Shown here: positions 43,913 to 56,568 of the stretch, piece by piece
Numbering within the stretch: the stretch's first letter is position 1
How the letters are laid out: each line of letters starts with the position of its first letter
DNA from: Camellia lanceoleosa
Taxonomy: Eukaryota > Streptophyta > Magnoliopsida > Ericales > Theaceae
Reading direction: 5' to 3'
DNA length: 64,000 nucleotides
Assembly (NCBI GenBank): GCA_025200525.1
Contig: CM045770.1
Coordinates: forward strand, 128,988,200-129,052,199
Notes under the pieces: generated by a model
Told to the model about the DNA's origin: nothing
Database searches by the model: none
Seen by the model: only the letters and a program-made list of their open reading frames with translations
Program-made: the position numbers and the translations under genes

Positions 43913-44264
43913 GGAACCGTCTCCTATTGATTATGCAACCTGAGTACTCTTTTACTAGCAAATTAGGACCATTTAGATAACATGCTTATGTGACTAGATG
44001 GGTATGGAATTTATTTTCTAAGATATTGATTGGGTCTATGAGTTTCTAGAAGTCCTATTACAAGAGCACTTGATCACTGTTATTTTTAACTAGAACTCTA
44101 GTAGCACCGCGGAACAATCATTATCTAGAAAGGAAGTTTGTATGTGTTTATGTGATTATTGGCTTATGTAGAATGAATTAATTGTTGTCCATCGCTTTAG
44201 GACACAAGTGAATTAGCTTCGGCACATTTGTAAATGTGCTAATCTTCAGTGTTACTTTCATTAG
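43913..44264 (+). other. Gypsy II leader, 3' part, at an inversion breakpoint
   Basis: AT-rich non-coding sequence directly before the gag start at 44265. No LTR or PBS precedes it; instead it abuts tnp2 at 43912. The missing upstream leader and PBS are at 56640-56953 in the opposite orientation. Confidence 0.5.
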
Positions 44265-45529
44265 GATGTTAGGACGTGAACGTGGTGGTAATAGACGTGG
44301 CAGACCTAGATGACAGGAGGTGCCACTATCGGATAAAATTTCTGCGTAGGAGGAAGGAGTAGGTCAGGCCAATGTGGCTGAACCGGTTGGTAAGCTAGCC
44401 ATGGGTGCTTTGGCCCGTGAAATGGCTGGAGGTTTGCGAGAATCCATGGACATTCTCAGGGTTAAGACTCAAGTCCAGGCCCATGTTATTAAGACAGTGC
44501 CATCTTTCTTGAAGAGGAAGTTCTTCCTGTCTAATCCTGACGAGTTTTTGGGAGATCCTAAAGAGCCTTTGTAAGCGATGAATGGCTCGAGCAAATGGTT
44601 AAAACATTCGAAATGCTTGGCATAGAGGATGATGAGCTAAGAGTGACCTTGGCATCCTTCCAGCTGAAGGGAAATACGGGTCAGTGGTGGAAGTTTGTGA
44701 GGAGGCGCGTCGGGGTGACTTGGGAGGCCTTTGTTAACACCTTCCAGGACAAGTTTTAGCCTCCCACTATTAGGGAGAAGTTGAGGGAGTAGTTCTTGAA
44801 GCTCAAACAGTTGAATACATCGGTGGCCGAGTTTAAGGCTACCTTCACGAGTTTGTTGAGGTTTGCACCGAAGTTGGTAGCAACAAAGGAATGCCATTGC
44901 TTGGAGTTTGAGAAGAGATTGAGGACCGAACTCCTTTTCAAGGTGGTCGCATCCATGATCAGGGATTACGATCGTCTTATTGAGGCGGTAGCTCACTTAG
45001 AGACCGTGATTTAGACTGATGAGGAGAGGATGAGAGGCTCCAGGCAGAGGAGTCAGGAGGTTCAGGAAGAGACTCGGGATAGTAAAAGACAGAAGAGTTC
45101 TAATCCACAGCACTCCCAGGGAGTACAATCTAGGTCCACTTTTCCTATATCAAGTTCTAGGACGAGGAGAGGTGGTTAGGGGAGGATCACTTGTTTCGAG
45201 TGACCAAGCGGGTCACAAGTCAGTGGTTTGCCCGCAGAAGGAAGGAGGGCAATAGTCTGCACCGTCGACAGCTCGTTCTTAAAGCCAAAGTCAAGGGAGA
45301 GGGTAGCTGCCTACTTGTTATCAGTGCAGGCAATCAGGGCATGTAAGGAGGTATTGCCCTCAATCAGGTGGTACATCTGGTGCGTTTGGCCAGAGGCAAA
45401 CATAGAGCCATCAGCCTGCACAGTCAGCTCAGGCCTCGAGGGCCAATCAGGGGAGCCTTTTCGGCTCAATCCATGCATCAGATTTATGCTCCAAGGGTTG
45501 AGTAGGTAAAGCAGAGACGTACAAGGCAT
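44265..45529 (+). pseudogene. gag: Gypsy II gag
   Basis: It starts MLGRERGGNRRGRPR, runs through FLKRKFFLSNPDEFLGDPKE, then in a shifted frame DEWLEQMVKTFEMLG, LRVTLASFQLKGNTGQWWK, VTWEAFVNTFQDKF, LNTSVAEFKATFTSLLRFAP and AVAHLETVI. This is the gag domain of plant chromoviruses such as Tekay/Del. A basic, serine-rich tail follows with a degenerate zinc-knuckle region (CFE, GH.S..CP-like) near 45190-45235. Stops and a frameshift near 44570 break it. Confidence 0.8.
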
Positions 45530-45539
45530 GCGTATGTTG

Positions 45540-46105
45540 TTACAATGCCAGATTTAGTGCCAACGCCTTCGATAGTGAGAGATAGCTTCTCGTCATGTAA
45601 TTCTATTGCCAATGTATTGATTAATATGAATGCATCGCATTTTTTTTTTATCTCGTCTACATTGGCATTGGCATTGGGGTTAGAAGTGGCTTGGTTAGCA
45701 TCTCCACTTAGGGTAAAGTCACCGGTTGGTGAAGAGGTTGTATTGGACCAGGGGTATCGGGTTTGTGAAATAGAGGTTGGCGATCGCCGACTCCCTTTTA
45801 TATTTATGTTGATTGATTTGTTGAGCTTTGATGTTATATTGGGCATGGATTGGTTGTCATCTTACTAGGCTGTTATAGACTGTTACCGTCAAAGAGTTAC
45901 TGTATGTACCTTGAGTGGTGATTATTTTTATTTCTTGGGAGATCGAGTTGATAGAGACTTGTTGCTAGTGTGTGATCTGCGTGATTGGGGTGAGCTTAGT
46001 CTCCTTCTTGCTACATTTTTGGAAGTTGAGAGTGATGCGATCCGAGTTGAGTTGCTGAGGGTAGTTTATGAATACCTGGGCGTCTTTCCTGAGACCTCAC
46101 AGTGA
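45540..46105 (+). pseudogene. Gypsy II aspartic protease, catalytic triad lost
   Basis: The frame at 45545-45868 reads VLINMNASHFFFISSTLALA, LGLEVAWLASPLRV and FDVILGMDWLSSY. In related elements the first block is V.IDTGASHSF; here the triad codons (45623-45631) give Asn-Met-Asn, so the catalytic Asp is gone. After a stop, 45911-46105 continues with the RD..LL..R segment and [10 protein letters not shown], the approach to RT. Confidence 0.8.
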
Positions 46106-46106
46106 G

Positions 46107-46990
46107 ATAGAGTTCTTTATTGATCTAGTGCCTGGCACGACACTGATTTCTATGGCACCATATAGATTTGCACCCCTCGAGTTGATTGAGTTAAAGGTTC
46201 AACTCCAGGAATTGTTAGATAAGAGTTTTAACCACCCTAGTACATCACTTTAGGGAGCACCGACTGTCTATGCCAAGAAGAAGGATGGGACACTGCGACT
46301 TTGTATCGATTATTGCAAATTGAGCCTGGTAACTGTTAAGAACAAGTACCCAATGCCTCGTATAGATGATTTGTTTGACCAGTTGAAGCGGTCTTGTTGC
46401 TTTTCTAAGATAGACTTGAGATCGAATTATCACTAATTGAGGGTAAAAGAGGAAGATATCCAGAAAATGGCATTTTGTACGTGGTATGCCCATTATGAGT
46501 TCCTAGTGATGCCTTTTGGGTTAACCAATACACCAGCCTTGTTTATGGATTTGATGAATCATATTTTTCATGAGTTCTTAGACTATTTTGTGGTTGTCTT
46601 CGTTGTTGACATCTTGATTTGCTCACCCTCTGAGAAGGAACATGAGAAACACTTGCGAGTGGTGCTTGAGTTGCTTAGAGCCCACAAATTGTATGCTAAG
46701 TTTAGGAAGTGTGAATTCTGGATGAAAGAAGTGAAGTTATTAGGCATGTGGTATCCGAGAAAGGGGTAATTGTAGACTCTTCCAAGATAGAAGCAATACA
46801 AGATTGGAAACAACCTAAGAATGCCTTTGAGATTCATAGTTTCTTGCCAGCTGGCAAGATTATTACCATAGTTTTGAGAAAGGTTTCTAAGTTAGCCTTA
46901 CCTTTAACTAGACCCGAAAGGGAATCAAGTTTATGTGGAATGAGACTTGTGAGAAGTCGTTCCAAGAGCTTATTGTTAGAAACGGCTCGG
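46107..46990 (+). pseudogene. Gypsy II reverse transcriptase, active site mutated
   Basis: It reads [82 protein letters not shown] and [20 protein letters not shown]. The active-site F(V/I)DD is FVVD (46599-46610), losing the first Asp, while the earlier KIDLRS Asp remains. Stops lie near 46251 and 46435, and the connection to RNase H (46770-46990) is frameshifted. Chromovirus-type RT. Confidence 0.85.
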
Positions 46991-47400
46991 TGTTGATTAT
47001 TTAGGAGAGGGTTTGGGCTATTATGTCTATTGTGATGCACCACAAGAAGGCTTGGGTTGTGTCTTGATAAAAGAAAGGAAGGTAGTAGCTTATGGCTCAC
47101 TTCAATTGAAAACACATGAGAGAAACTATCCTACTCATGATCTAGAGATAGTAGCAGTGATCTTTACCCTAAAGATTTGGAGACATTACTTGTATGGTGA
47201 GAGATTTGAGGTATTTTCCGATCACAAGAGTTTGAAGTACTTGTTTTCACAAAAAGATTTGAATATAAGGCAGAGAAGGTGGATGGAGTTTATGAACGAT
47301 TATGATTTTGAATTGCATTATCATCCGGGGAAGGTCAATGTGGTGGCCGATGCCTTGAGTAGGAAATCCTTTAGCAGTGTAGCTAATATTTCCATTCAAA
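46991..47400 (+). pseudogene. Gypsy II RNase H
   Basis: [77 protein letters not shown] and VADALSRK give the D, E and D residues of the gypsy RNase H in order. It lies at the start of a 237-codon open frame (47013-47726) that ends in the integrase zinc-finger region. Confidence 0.8.
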
Positions 47401-48925
47401 AATGGGATATGTTGGGTGTTAATGGCGAGTTCGACTTGCATCTTGGCGAGTTTGTTGAGTCGGCAACTTTGTTTACAATAGTTGCACAATCTACATTGGT
47501 GAGCAAAGTTATGGAGGCACAGAGGGGTGATCACGAGGTAGAAACCCTTCAGGATAAGATCTCTAGTGGGAAGATAGAGAAGGGCTTGACTGTGTATTTT
47601 GACTCGAGTGTCAGATACCTTGATCGTCTTTTCGTGTCGGAGTCTTGTAAAGGAAATACTTCGAGAGTTTCACTATTCACGCCTTGCGGTGCACCCGGGA
47701 GGCACAAAGATGTATCACGACCTTAGTCATTAGTTTTGGTGGAAAGGGATGAAGAAAGATGTAGTCGTGTTTGTATCAAGGTGCTTTACTTGTCAGCAAG
47801 TGAAAATTGAGCATCAGAGGCCAACGGGTTTGTTGCAACCCCTGCCTATAGCCGAGTGCAAGTGGGAGCATGTCACGATGGATTTTGTTGTGGGTCTTCC
47901 GAGGACTGAATGGGGGTAATGATGCCATTTGGGTGATAGTTGATCGATTAACTAAGTCAACGCACTTTGTACCTATGCGCAGGAGTGAGTCGGTAGATTT
48001 TCTTGCTGACCTTTATGTTAGGGACATTGTTCGACTTCACGGGGTCCATGTGATTATTGTTTTGGATAGAGATCCACGTTTCATGGCTTGATTGTAATAT
48101 AGCCTACAGAACGCCTTTGGCACTAAGTTGACTTTTAGCACCGCTTATCATCCTCACACTGACGGGTAGTCAGAGTGTACCATTCAAATCCTTGAGGATA
48201 TGCTTAAGGGTTATGTTCTTGACTTTAAGGGGTCGTAGGAGAGGCACTTGCCCTTAGCGGAGTCTGCCTATAACAATAGCTTCCAAGCAAGCATTGGCAT
48301 GGCATCTTTCAAGGCCTTGTATGGTCGACTGTGTAGATCTCCTATGTATTGGGCCGAGGTGGGTGATGCATCTATAATAGGTCCTAAGTTAGTTAGGGAA
48401 ACGATGGAGAATGTTACGTTTATTTGTAAGAGGTTAGTCACGGCTTAGAGTCGCCGAAAGAGCTATGTCGACTGTATGAGGAGACCGCTGTCCTTTGAGG
48501 TAGGAGATCATGTCTTTTTGAAAATATTACCTAGATGGGGTTTGATGAGGTTTGGGAAGAATGAGAAGTTGTCTCCTAGATTTATTGGGCCTTTTTAGAA
48601 CCTAGAGCGGATTGGGGAGGTAGTTTATCGTTTGGCCTTGCCGCCATAGCTTTCTAGGGTTCATGACATGTTTCATATCTGTATGCTCCAGAAGTATGAG
48701 CCAAATCCATCACATGTGTTGGATTGGACTGAGTTAGAGGTTGATGAGGACGCCTCGCATGAGGAGAGACCGGTTAGAATTTTAGCCACTCGAGACCAAG
48801 TCTTGCTTGGCAAGGCAATTCCTTTGGTAAAGGTGTTGTGGAGACATCATGGGATTGAGGAAGCAACTTGGGCATGTGAGTTAGAAGTCCTTGAGAAATA
48901 TTCAAACCTATTTGTTGATGTTTGA
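47401..48925 (+). pseudogene. Gypsy II integrase and chromodomain
   Basis: After a frameshift near 47645 the zinc finger reads [15 protein letters not shown] and RCFTCQQVK. The core has [40 protein letters not shown] (second Asp) and SECTIQILEDMLKGY (Glu). LPLAESAYNNSFQASIGMA and YGRLCRSPMYW follow. The C-terminal 85 codons (48668-48925) are open and read RPVRILATRDQVLLGKAI, PLVKVLWRHHGIEEATWACE, a chromodomain-like module of the Tekay type. It would target insertion to heterochromatin in intact relatives. At least six stops disable the integrase. Confidence 0.8.
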
Positions 48926-49144
48926 ATATGTATTGAAACTTTTGCTATGTCGATTTAATATTAACATTGTATATGTTTTGGAAATGTGAATTGTATATTT
49001 AATAATGAGCATGTATTTATCATAGTGATGAGAATGAATGACAGGTGGATGGGTCATGGTATTAAATTCAATTTACTATCATTGTTGTAATTGATTTAAT
49101 CATGATTTTGTCGTTGATTTAAAATTTCGACGACGAAATTCCTT

Positions 49145-49156
49145 AAGGGAGGGAGG
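49145..49156 (+). promoter_or_regulatory. Polypurine tract of gypsy II
   Basis: AAGGGAGGGAGG follows TTCGACGACGAAATTCC, the usual tail phrase of Tekay-type elements, and precedes the LTR start TTATAACAATTCTGG, probably TGTAAC originally. Confidence 0.7.
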
Positions 49157-50700
49157 TTATAACAATTCTGGTTTAGACTCGATTTGTTGATGTTTTGGAT
49201 CCAGATTTCATTGTCTTATATGGTTGTTTTTGTCTGGTTTCACTTTTTCCACATTGAGTTTGGCTATTGGAGTGCTTTGGTTATGTTTGGAACAGGTTGG
49301 TAGCTTATTGGTCCAAATTGTTTTTGCCTAGATTTTGGCTTCTTCGCTTGAGCGTCACTTCTTGCACTCAAGCGGTAATTGTAAACTCTCAGTACTTTTG
49401 TAGGCCTACAGAGATATTGGGAGTTCGCATTCTTCGCTCAAGCGACACTTTTTGCGCCCGAGCAGCGTTGGCTCAAGCAACCTTTGTCAAGCTCGAGCGG
49501 TGGTCTTCTGTCTGCAAAACTTCTTGGAGTTTGTATTCTTTGCTCAAGTAGTAATTTCTATGCTCAAGCGGTCCCATGTTTTTGTGTCTAGATGCTTGAG
49601 CGACACTTTTTGTGCTTGAGCAGTCTGCACATATATCAATTCGTAAAAATCACTTTTTACATCACTTTTTCATCTTTTTCTCTCTTTAAACATTTCAAAA
49701 ACCCTAAGTTGAGAGTCTCTCTCTCGAAAACTGACATTCTCTCCACAAATACACCTAGATCCATTGGTTTCTCTACCCTTGTGCCTTTGAGAAAAAGGTA
49801 GAGCACGTCTAGAGCCTCGTTCTAATCAGAAAAAGTTTGGATTTCGGCTTTGTTGTGGTTTCTCCATTCTTTCTCTCGTCTTCTAAGCTTGAGGTAGGGA
49901 TTCTTCGCACTCTTTTATGATTTTTAACCTAGTTATTTGTTATTTTTAAAAACAATATTGTGATTTAGGGATTTTTGAACAAAGCTAAGGTTTTGGGTTA
50001 AAAATGAAATGAGGGGTTTTCAAATGGATTTTTGAAAATGGTTGTGGGATTTGAAATGAGGTTGAATTGTGATAAAATGGTTGGTTTTGATACTTGGAAT
50101 CGGGTTTGGAAGAAAATGGGGTTTTGCCCTAAATATATCAAATGTTGATTTTTCTATAAATAATGGAATTGATGTTGGAAATATGACATTGGATTGATAT
50201 TGATGAGGATGGTGAAGTTGGGTATGTATTACCCCTCACATCTTAAAATTTGAAAAGTTCATATTTATGGAAATTAATTATTTGTTTAGAGATATCTATT
50301 TTGGGCTATCGGTGGAGGATAACTATGATTGTTGTAGAAATTGCATGAGAATTAAGAGAATTGAAACTATTTTCTCATCCATTGCATTGTGCATTGTTGC
50401 ATATTAACATATTGAAAATGTTGTTGTTTTGAGAAAAATAGGTAAATACTTTGGTGAATCTATGTTGGAGTGTAATGGTGGTATTAAGTTGGCCTGCGTG
50501 TTCTTGGTGAAAGTTTTTTAACCCACGCGGTTAAGTGTCGAGCCTTCCAGTTAATACTGGTAAAAATGACAATTTGGTAAGGCTTGTAACCTACTTACAG
50601 GCACATCCTAGAGATTCACAGTGTTGTATTCATTGCCCTCTTTTCTATTGTAAAGGAAATAGTATCATGATTTGAGATATATGTTTGACATTGCACAATT
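49157..50700 (+). mobile_element. Gypsy II 3' LTR, proximal part
   Basis: It begins directly after the polypurine tract and runs to the CACTA terminus at 50701. It includes a U3 with repeated GCTYRAGCR motifs, a CT-rich leader (49670-49745) and a long GT/A-rich tail. The end of this LTR (GGGGCGTTACA type) is missing here and is found inverted at 30159-29636. Adding both parts gives about 2.07 kb. Confidence 0.7.
49318..49625. promoter_or_regulatory. Array of GCTCRAGCG near-palindromes in the gypsy II LTR
   Basis: About ten copies of CGCTCAAGCG, GCTCGAGCG, GCTTGAGCG or one-base variants lie within 310 bp, several followed by RCACTTTTTGYGC. The core CTYRAG is self-complementary. It lies in the presumed U3, ahead of the CT-rich leader, so a cis-regulatory role is plausible but inferred. 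Confidence 0.5.
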
Positions 50701-53700
50701 CACTACCACAAAAAGAGTCTTTGGAGACGAAAACTAATGACAAAAATAAATTTTGTCATGAAAGACTTACCTTTTAGTGAAGAAAATAATATTTCGTCTC
50801 CAAATGTGCCATTTTTAGAGAGAAAAATAAAATTTTGTCACCAATGTACATACATAAAAATTTAGGTGATGAAATTATTTTTCATCATTATTTTTATTTT
50901 TTTCGTAATGAAATTTTTTTTCCCACCATTAAAAATTTTGGAGGGAATTATGCCACCAAATTAGTGGCAAAAAATTTCGTCTCCATTAAAAATATTATTA
51001 GTGAGGATAAATATTTTGTTACCAAATATTTCAATATACAAAATTATATAGTTTTGTGTTTTGGAGAGAAAATCTATTCCTCACCAAATCCATTCTCTTA
51101 ACCCAAATAATCAGTTTCCCTTTCATTTCACACACACACACGCAGGCAGACTACATCAAAACCCTTCGTTTCTCTCTCGCACCACCGTCCAACTTGCAGA
51201 CAAACACCGTCCAACTCGCAGCACCATCTACGAATTCCAAGTTAGTTGCTATCTCGACATCTCTTTCTCTACCCCTCTTTTTATTCGGGTCTCTCGTTTC
51301 TCATTTGCTACCCTTACTCTGCCTTTAGACGCATATGGGTCAAGATAAGATTAAAGCCATTCCATTCATTGCTTCTAACATTTCTATAACTTCTCTACTT
51401 TGAAGGGTACCATGAACAACTTGAATGATTTAATTTGAGAAAAAAATAACGAAAATATAATGATTCACATGTTCTATATTCTGATTATGATATTCATATT
51501 TTAACCAATATAATCATTGAATTGAATGGATTGTTGTTGATTCTACACACAATAAAGTCTCATGATATTCTGATTGTGTTTGCTTGGTGTTTGATAAAAT
51601 GCCACAATGGCTAGTTTTTTCGTTATTGTTTTGTATTTTTTTTGGGGACAAACTTCTTAGATCTCTCGCATGGAGTTTATGGCTTGTGATAGTAATCAAC
51701 TTCAACCCAAATTTCAGTATGTCAGTGTTGTGTTAATTAAATCCTCTAAATTCAAAAAAAGGTACTTTTTTCTATGGGCCTTGACATATGATAAAGTTCT
51801 CTTTCTCTGAATGTTCCCATATGTTGTTTACTGATCAGATTAGTTGAATGAACAAACTGAAGCTCATATTGGGTGGAGGATCTTTATAATTTATTGAAGG
51901 GAGACTAAAGAAAGTGTTGTCAACTATTAATGGGATATAAGGATTTATTTTATTTAGTATTTAGTATTTCTGCTCAAATGATAGAAGAGTAACTTTCCCG
52001 TTTGTCTACCCATTTTTTAAAAAATTCTCAACCTTTACCATCTGAGATGTTTTGGGCTGACCAGCCTAGCCCCATAGCACTTAAATAAAAATTTGTGACT
52101 AAATATAAGTAAATGGCCTATAGACACTGATTTCATTCCCCTTCATTAGTGCTTGTCGTTAGTATGTTCAATAAATTTGAATGGTGTTCTTCATTTGCAA
52201 ATAATTTGCTGATTCTATTTTGATTAATTCTATATCTACTTGTGTTACCTTGCTAACCTTTATTCATTTTATTTTTGCCTAGGTTTCTTGTACCCTCGCA
52301 CTTGATTATTCCCCTTGGTAAGCAGAGGCAATATACAAGTACCGAAGGCATGTATTGAATTATTTCCTCTTCTAGTTGTTCTGAAATATGTGAAAAATGA
52401 CTTCCATGAAAATTTAAAGATATAGTGATTGAAAAAATGCATTATGGGTTTTGTTCTATGCTTGTTATTTACAAATGTTAGGTCTTTGGAATTTAGAAGA
52501 TATTTCTTTGGAGTTCAATATTTTTTACTTTTTATAAGCTAATTCCTTGATAAATAATTTATTTTATAAACAGATTTCATTTTTTAATAAGAAAGGAGTA
52601 TAGCTACAAACTATAACATAGGGCACCTAAAAACCCTTAAGAACACCAACTTAATATATTAGGAAGCTCTAAATACAAAACTTCTTCAACCTATAAAGAA
52701 GTGGAACTGAAATAAAGGAGTTCCAATTAGGGAGTCATGTTTTGTATTCTTTGCTGTCACTGGCAAAGATAAATTTCAATGGGTATATATTGTTTGTTTA
52801 TATGAGATACATAAGTGAATTGAATTGGGTTTTCTATTTGTTACTAGGATAAAAACCACAAGTTCCATGAATTTATATATATTTATATGTTAAACAAATT
52901 TGCAAATTAATTGAATTGGGTTTTGGATTCTTTGCTGGGGAGACTTGTATTATATGTATATATATATATATGTAAATCATTTGAATTGTGTTTTTTTTCA
53001 TTTGCTAAAAAGAAAAATAAGAAAGTTCAAGTATGCAATGAATTTTGAATTTTTTTTTTTTATTTTCATTTGTTTTCTCAACAACTTAATGCTTTCTTAT
53101 TTATTGGTTTCTATTCAACTATGTACATGTTGGTAGTAAACAGTGAGAGGGTGATATGGAATTCTGTAGGGATCTAGTGTTTTGGTGGTGAACAAAACAT
53201 ATTTTGTAATTGATTCAAATAGTGGGATTTTCTATTTAAATCAATCTATTACACTTTAAATAGGACCTAATATTTAAACCTATTATGCTATTTCAATCAA
53301 TCACAGAGTGTGTTTTTGTTCACCTACTAGCTTGAATTAATTGTCCATCAAATGGGTGTGGCAAAATGTTGCTATGCCTAGTCAAAATTGACTATTGTTA
53401 GGGAACCTAAAATATGATTTTGTCAATATGTTATAAAACAAATATAATGATGGGTCAAGTGGTTAGTGATCAATAGGAGAGTTGATGTTTAATTTTGATT
53501 CATCTAATGTTTTTGCTTTTGTTTTGTTTTGGTTTTGTTTGTTTGTTTGTTTGTCTGGTGTCCTTTTTTTTTTTTTGTGGTTGGTTTTGTCGAAATATTG
53601 GTACTTACCTTATGTACACATTAGTTTGTATGGACATTATGTCTAATCTTTACAATTGAATCAAAATTCACTTTTTTTTTTTTTATTTCTTTTAAACAAA

Positions 53701-53979
53701 AAAAAAAAAATATATTAAAGATGTGTAGACATGTGGTAATTTTTGTTGATTTTTAATGATCTTTTTTGTTAAAGATGTGTTAAAATTATTAATGACCATT
53801 TTTTTTTTAGTTTTTATTCCTTACTTGCATATAACCTTGGAACTTGTATAAAAGTCTTTATTAAAGATCTGTACATATATTTGGTGAAGCTCTTATTGAA
53901 TTTTTCAATTTAAATAGTTTATAAATACATAAGTCTATATTATACTATATTGTTCCTAATCTTTCATTTGTGATTAGAC
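50701..53979 (+). other. CACTA 5' subterminal region and leader
   Basis: 50701-51060 has about eight TTTCGTC/GACGAAA or TTTTGTCACC motifs in both orientations. 51100-51330 is a CT/CA-rich leader-like stretch (TTTCATTTCACACACACACA). 51350-53979 is AT-rich with microsatellites (TA near 52950-52970, TTTG near 53535-53560) and a small inverted-repeat element; it is probably intronic leader. I see no coding evidence in it. Confidence 0.5.
53187..53324. mobile_element. Small inverted-repeat element in the CACTA leader
   Basis: GGTGAACAAAACA at the left and its complement TGTTTTTGTTCACC at the right enclose 138 bp of AT-rich sequence with TAAATAGGACCTAA and similar. No clear target duplication. It could be a MITE or a simple stem-loop. 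Confidence 0.4.
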
Positions 53980-56568
53980 ATGGATAAAAGTTAGATTACC
54001 CCAAGTAGGACGACTGATTGATGGATGAGTAAACTATATAATAATGGGGTCAAGTTATTTCTTCAATTTGCAATGGGAGTTTTTTTACCAGAATGGTAAT
54101 ATTTTGTGTCCGTGTATAAAGTGTGTGAATGTTTGTAGACAAAATCTTCAAAATGTGGACATTCATTTGCTCCAATATAGGATTATGCAAACTTACACTA
54201 TATGGCACCAACACAGGGAACCTCTTGTTTCAAACAAGGCTTATCATGATGACGAGAAGCGATTTGATGGTGCTGAAATTTTAGGTGGTATTGATGCCTT
54301 AGTGGAAGATCGAATAAGAGGGGAATTGATAGATATAACACAAGGGGAAGAAGTGAGAACTTTTGATAAGTTGTTGATTGATGCCAAGTGTGAGGTGTTC
54401 CCGAATTGTACAAATTATACTTTGTTGAAGTTTGTGATCGACGTGCTTAATATGAAGGTAACAAATCATTGGAGCAATAAGTCAGTTGACATGATGCTAG
54501 AGTTTTTAAGTAGACTTTTATCGAAAGAAAATTTGGTTCCAGTTTATGAAGCCAAGAAAATACTAGCTTGTCATATGAGCTCATTGATGCTTGCATAAAT
54601 GATTGTGTATTATTTCTTGATGGAGAATGCAACACTAGATAAATGTCCGACTTGTAAAACATCTAGATACAAGATCAATCGTAGAAGGGGTAAGAAGATT
54701 CCCTATAAAGTATTGCGATACTTTCCTTTGATACTAAGGTTGAAAAGACTGTACATGTCAAGGAAGAGGGCTAAGGACATGAGATGGTACAAAGATAAAC
54801 AAGTGGACGATGAGATATTAAGGCATCCTGCTGACAAGGGATGAGTGGAAGGAATTCAAAGCACAACATCCTGAGTTTGCCTTGGAGCCTCGAAATGTGA
54901 GGCTAGGGTTGGTCGTTGATGGGTTTAAACCTTTTGGGAACATGAATGACTCTTATAATTTGTGGCCCGTCATACTCATTCCATACAACTTGCCATCTTG
55001 GTTGGTTATGAAGGATCCATTTTGTTTGATGTCATCACTTATTCCTGGAGAATCGCAACCAGGGATTGACATTGACATCTACATGCAACCATTGGTGGAT
55101 GAGTTGAATGAGTTATGGACAAATGGTGCACTAACTTACGATGCCTCCACCAATGAGACTTTTCGAATGCATGCAGCTTTGTTGTGGACAATACACGATT
55201 GGCCTGTATTTGGTGACATATCTGGGTAGAGAACAAAGGGTCATTATTCTTGTTACACTTGCAATGATGAACAATATTTTGAATCTTTGAGAAGTAAGAT
55301 TGGGTACACTAAACATCGATGTTACTTGCCTGAGGACCACCCAAAAGGAAAAAGAATAGGGCTTACAATGGTAAGATTGAGAAACGGAAGAGATTTTTGG
55401 AGTTGTCGGTGGAAAAGATACAAGAGTAGTTGGACAGCGTGACAGGTGTCATACATGGAAAGCATCCAAGTAATAGAAAAAGGCCTTGTCAAGCACCTAA
55501 TTGGACGAAGGTAAGCATCTTGTATAAGCTACCCTATTGGAAGAAGCAAAAACTTTGACACAACATTGATGTCATGCATGTGGAGAAAAATTTTAGTGAA
55601 AATGTTTTCGGAACTATGTTAGGCGTTGATGGAAAGAACAAGGACACAGACAAGGCATGGTTGGACTTGAAAGATATGGGTATAAGGAAAGAGTTATGGC
55701 TAACACAACGACCCAATGGGTCATATGTCAAGCCTTGAGCAAGCTTTTCATTGACACCTGCAGAGAGGAAGGGTTTCTTTGAATTCTAAAAAAACTGCCA
55801 AGTATCTAGATGGGTATACAGAAAACATATCCAAGTCAGTGAATACAAGAAATGGAAAACTAACAGGCCTAAAAAGCCACGGCTGCCATGTACTTATACA
55901 AAGAATTCTTCCAATTAGAATGCGTGGTTACGTGGATAAAAAATTAGCACAACACTTTTTGAGTTAATTTCTTCCAAGACCTATGCTCTAGGACACTAAG
56001 ACAGAGTGAACTAGAGAAATTAGAGGAACGTATAATACACATTTCATGCAAGCTGGAAAAGATCTTTCCTGCAGCCTTCTTCGATGTGATGATCCACTTG
56101 GTTGTTCATTTGTCTCGTGAGGCTATTCCTGTGCAATATCGATGGATGTACCCAATTGAAAGGTATTTTTTACACTTATACTTGTAAATGAGATTTGCAT
56201 AAGTGCGCTACATGTGTAACTATACTCCTAATTTGTTCTTTCTTGAAGGTTTCTTGTAGTATTATAAAAATATGTGACAAACTAAGCTCGACCAGAAGGC
56301 TCAATTGCCGAGGCTTACATTGTTGTAGAGTGCATTACTTTGTTTAATGTATGTTGACGGGAATGAAACCTTGCATAATCGACCAGAATATAATGAAGAT
56401 CATGGTGAACGTCAACAAGGGTTGACATTATTCATAGAAACTATAGGTCCAATAAGTCTAATCACACGGGATACTGAAATGTCTCAAGAAATTCGTGATA
56501 TTGCTCATTGGTTTGTGTTATACAATAGCCCAGAGATAGAGAAGTATTTGGAATATGTGTTTCATTGA
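53980..56568 (+). pseudogene. CACTA tnp2 transposase, N-terminal and catalytic part
   Basis: The start ATG at 53980 leads into a transposase-associated domain (NGNILCPCIKCVNVCRQNLQ, YTIWHQHREPL). The tnp2 domain follows with SVDMMLEFLSRLLSKENLVP, CPTCKTSRYK, MRWYKDKQ, EPRNVRLGLVVDGFKPFGNM, NLWPVILIPYNLPSWLVMKD and WPVFGDISG, then HNIDVMHVEKNFSENVFGTM and LDLKDMGIRKELW. DUF4218 is present at 56000-56330 (LEKLEERIIHISCKLEK, AAFFDVMIHLVVHLSREAIP, YRWMYPIER). The last block (56347-56568) ends VLYNSPEIEKYLE. This enzyme cuts and moves CACTA ends in the nucleus. Stops near 54596, 54842, 55227 and 55736 and several frame changes make it a pseudogene. Confidence 0.8.

Noticed and set aside
44637..45529. 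Antisense open frames opposite the chromovirus gag
   Set aside because: Shadows of the gag reading frame on the other strand.
51056..51348. Two overlapping open frames of about 90 codons in the CACTA leader
   Set aside because: CT/CA-rich leader-like sequence with no motif; likely non-coding.
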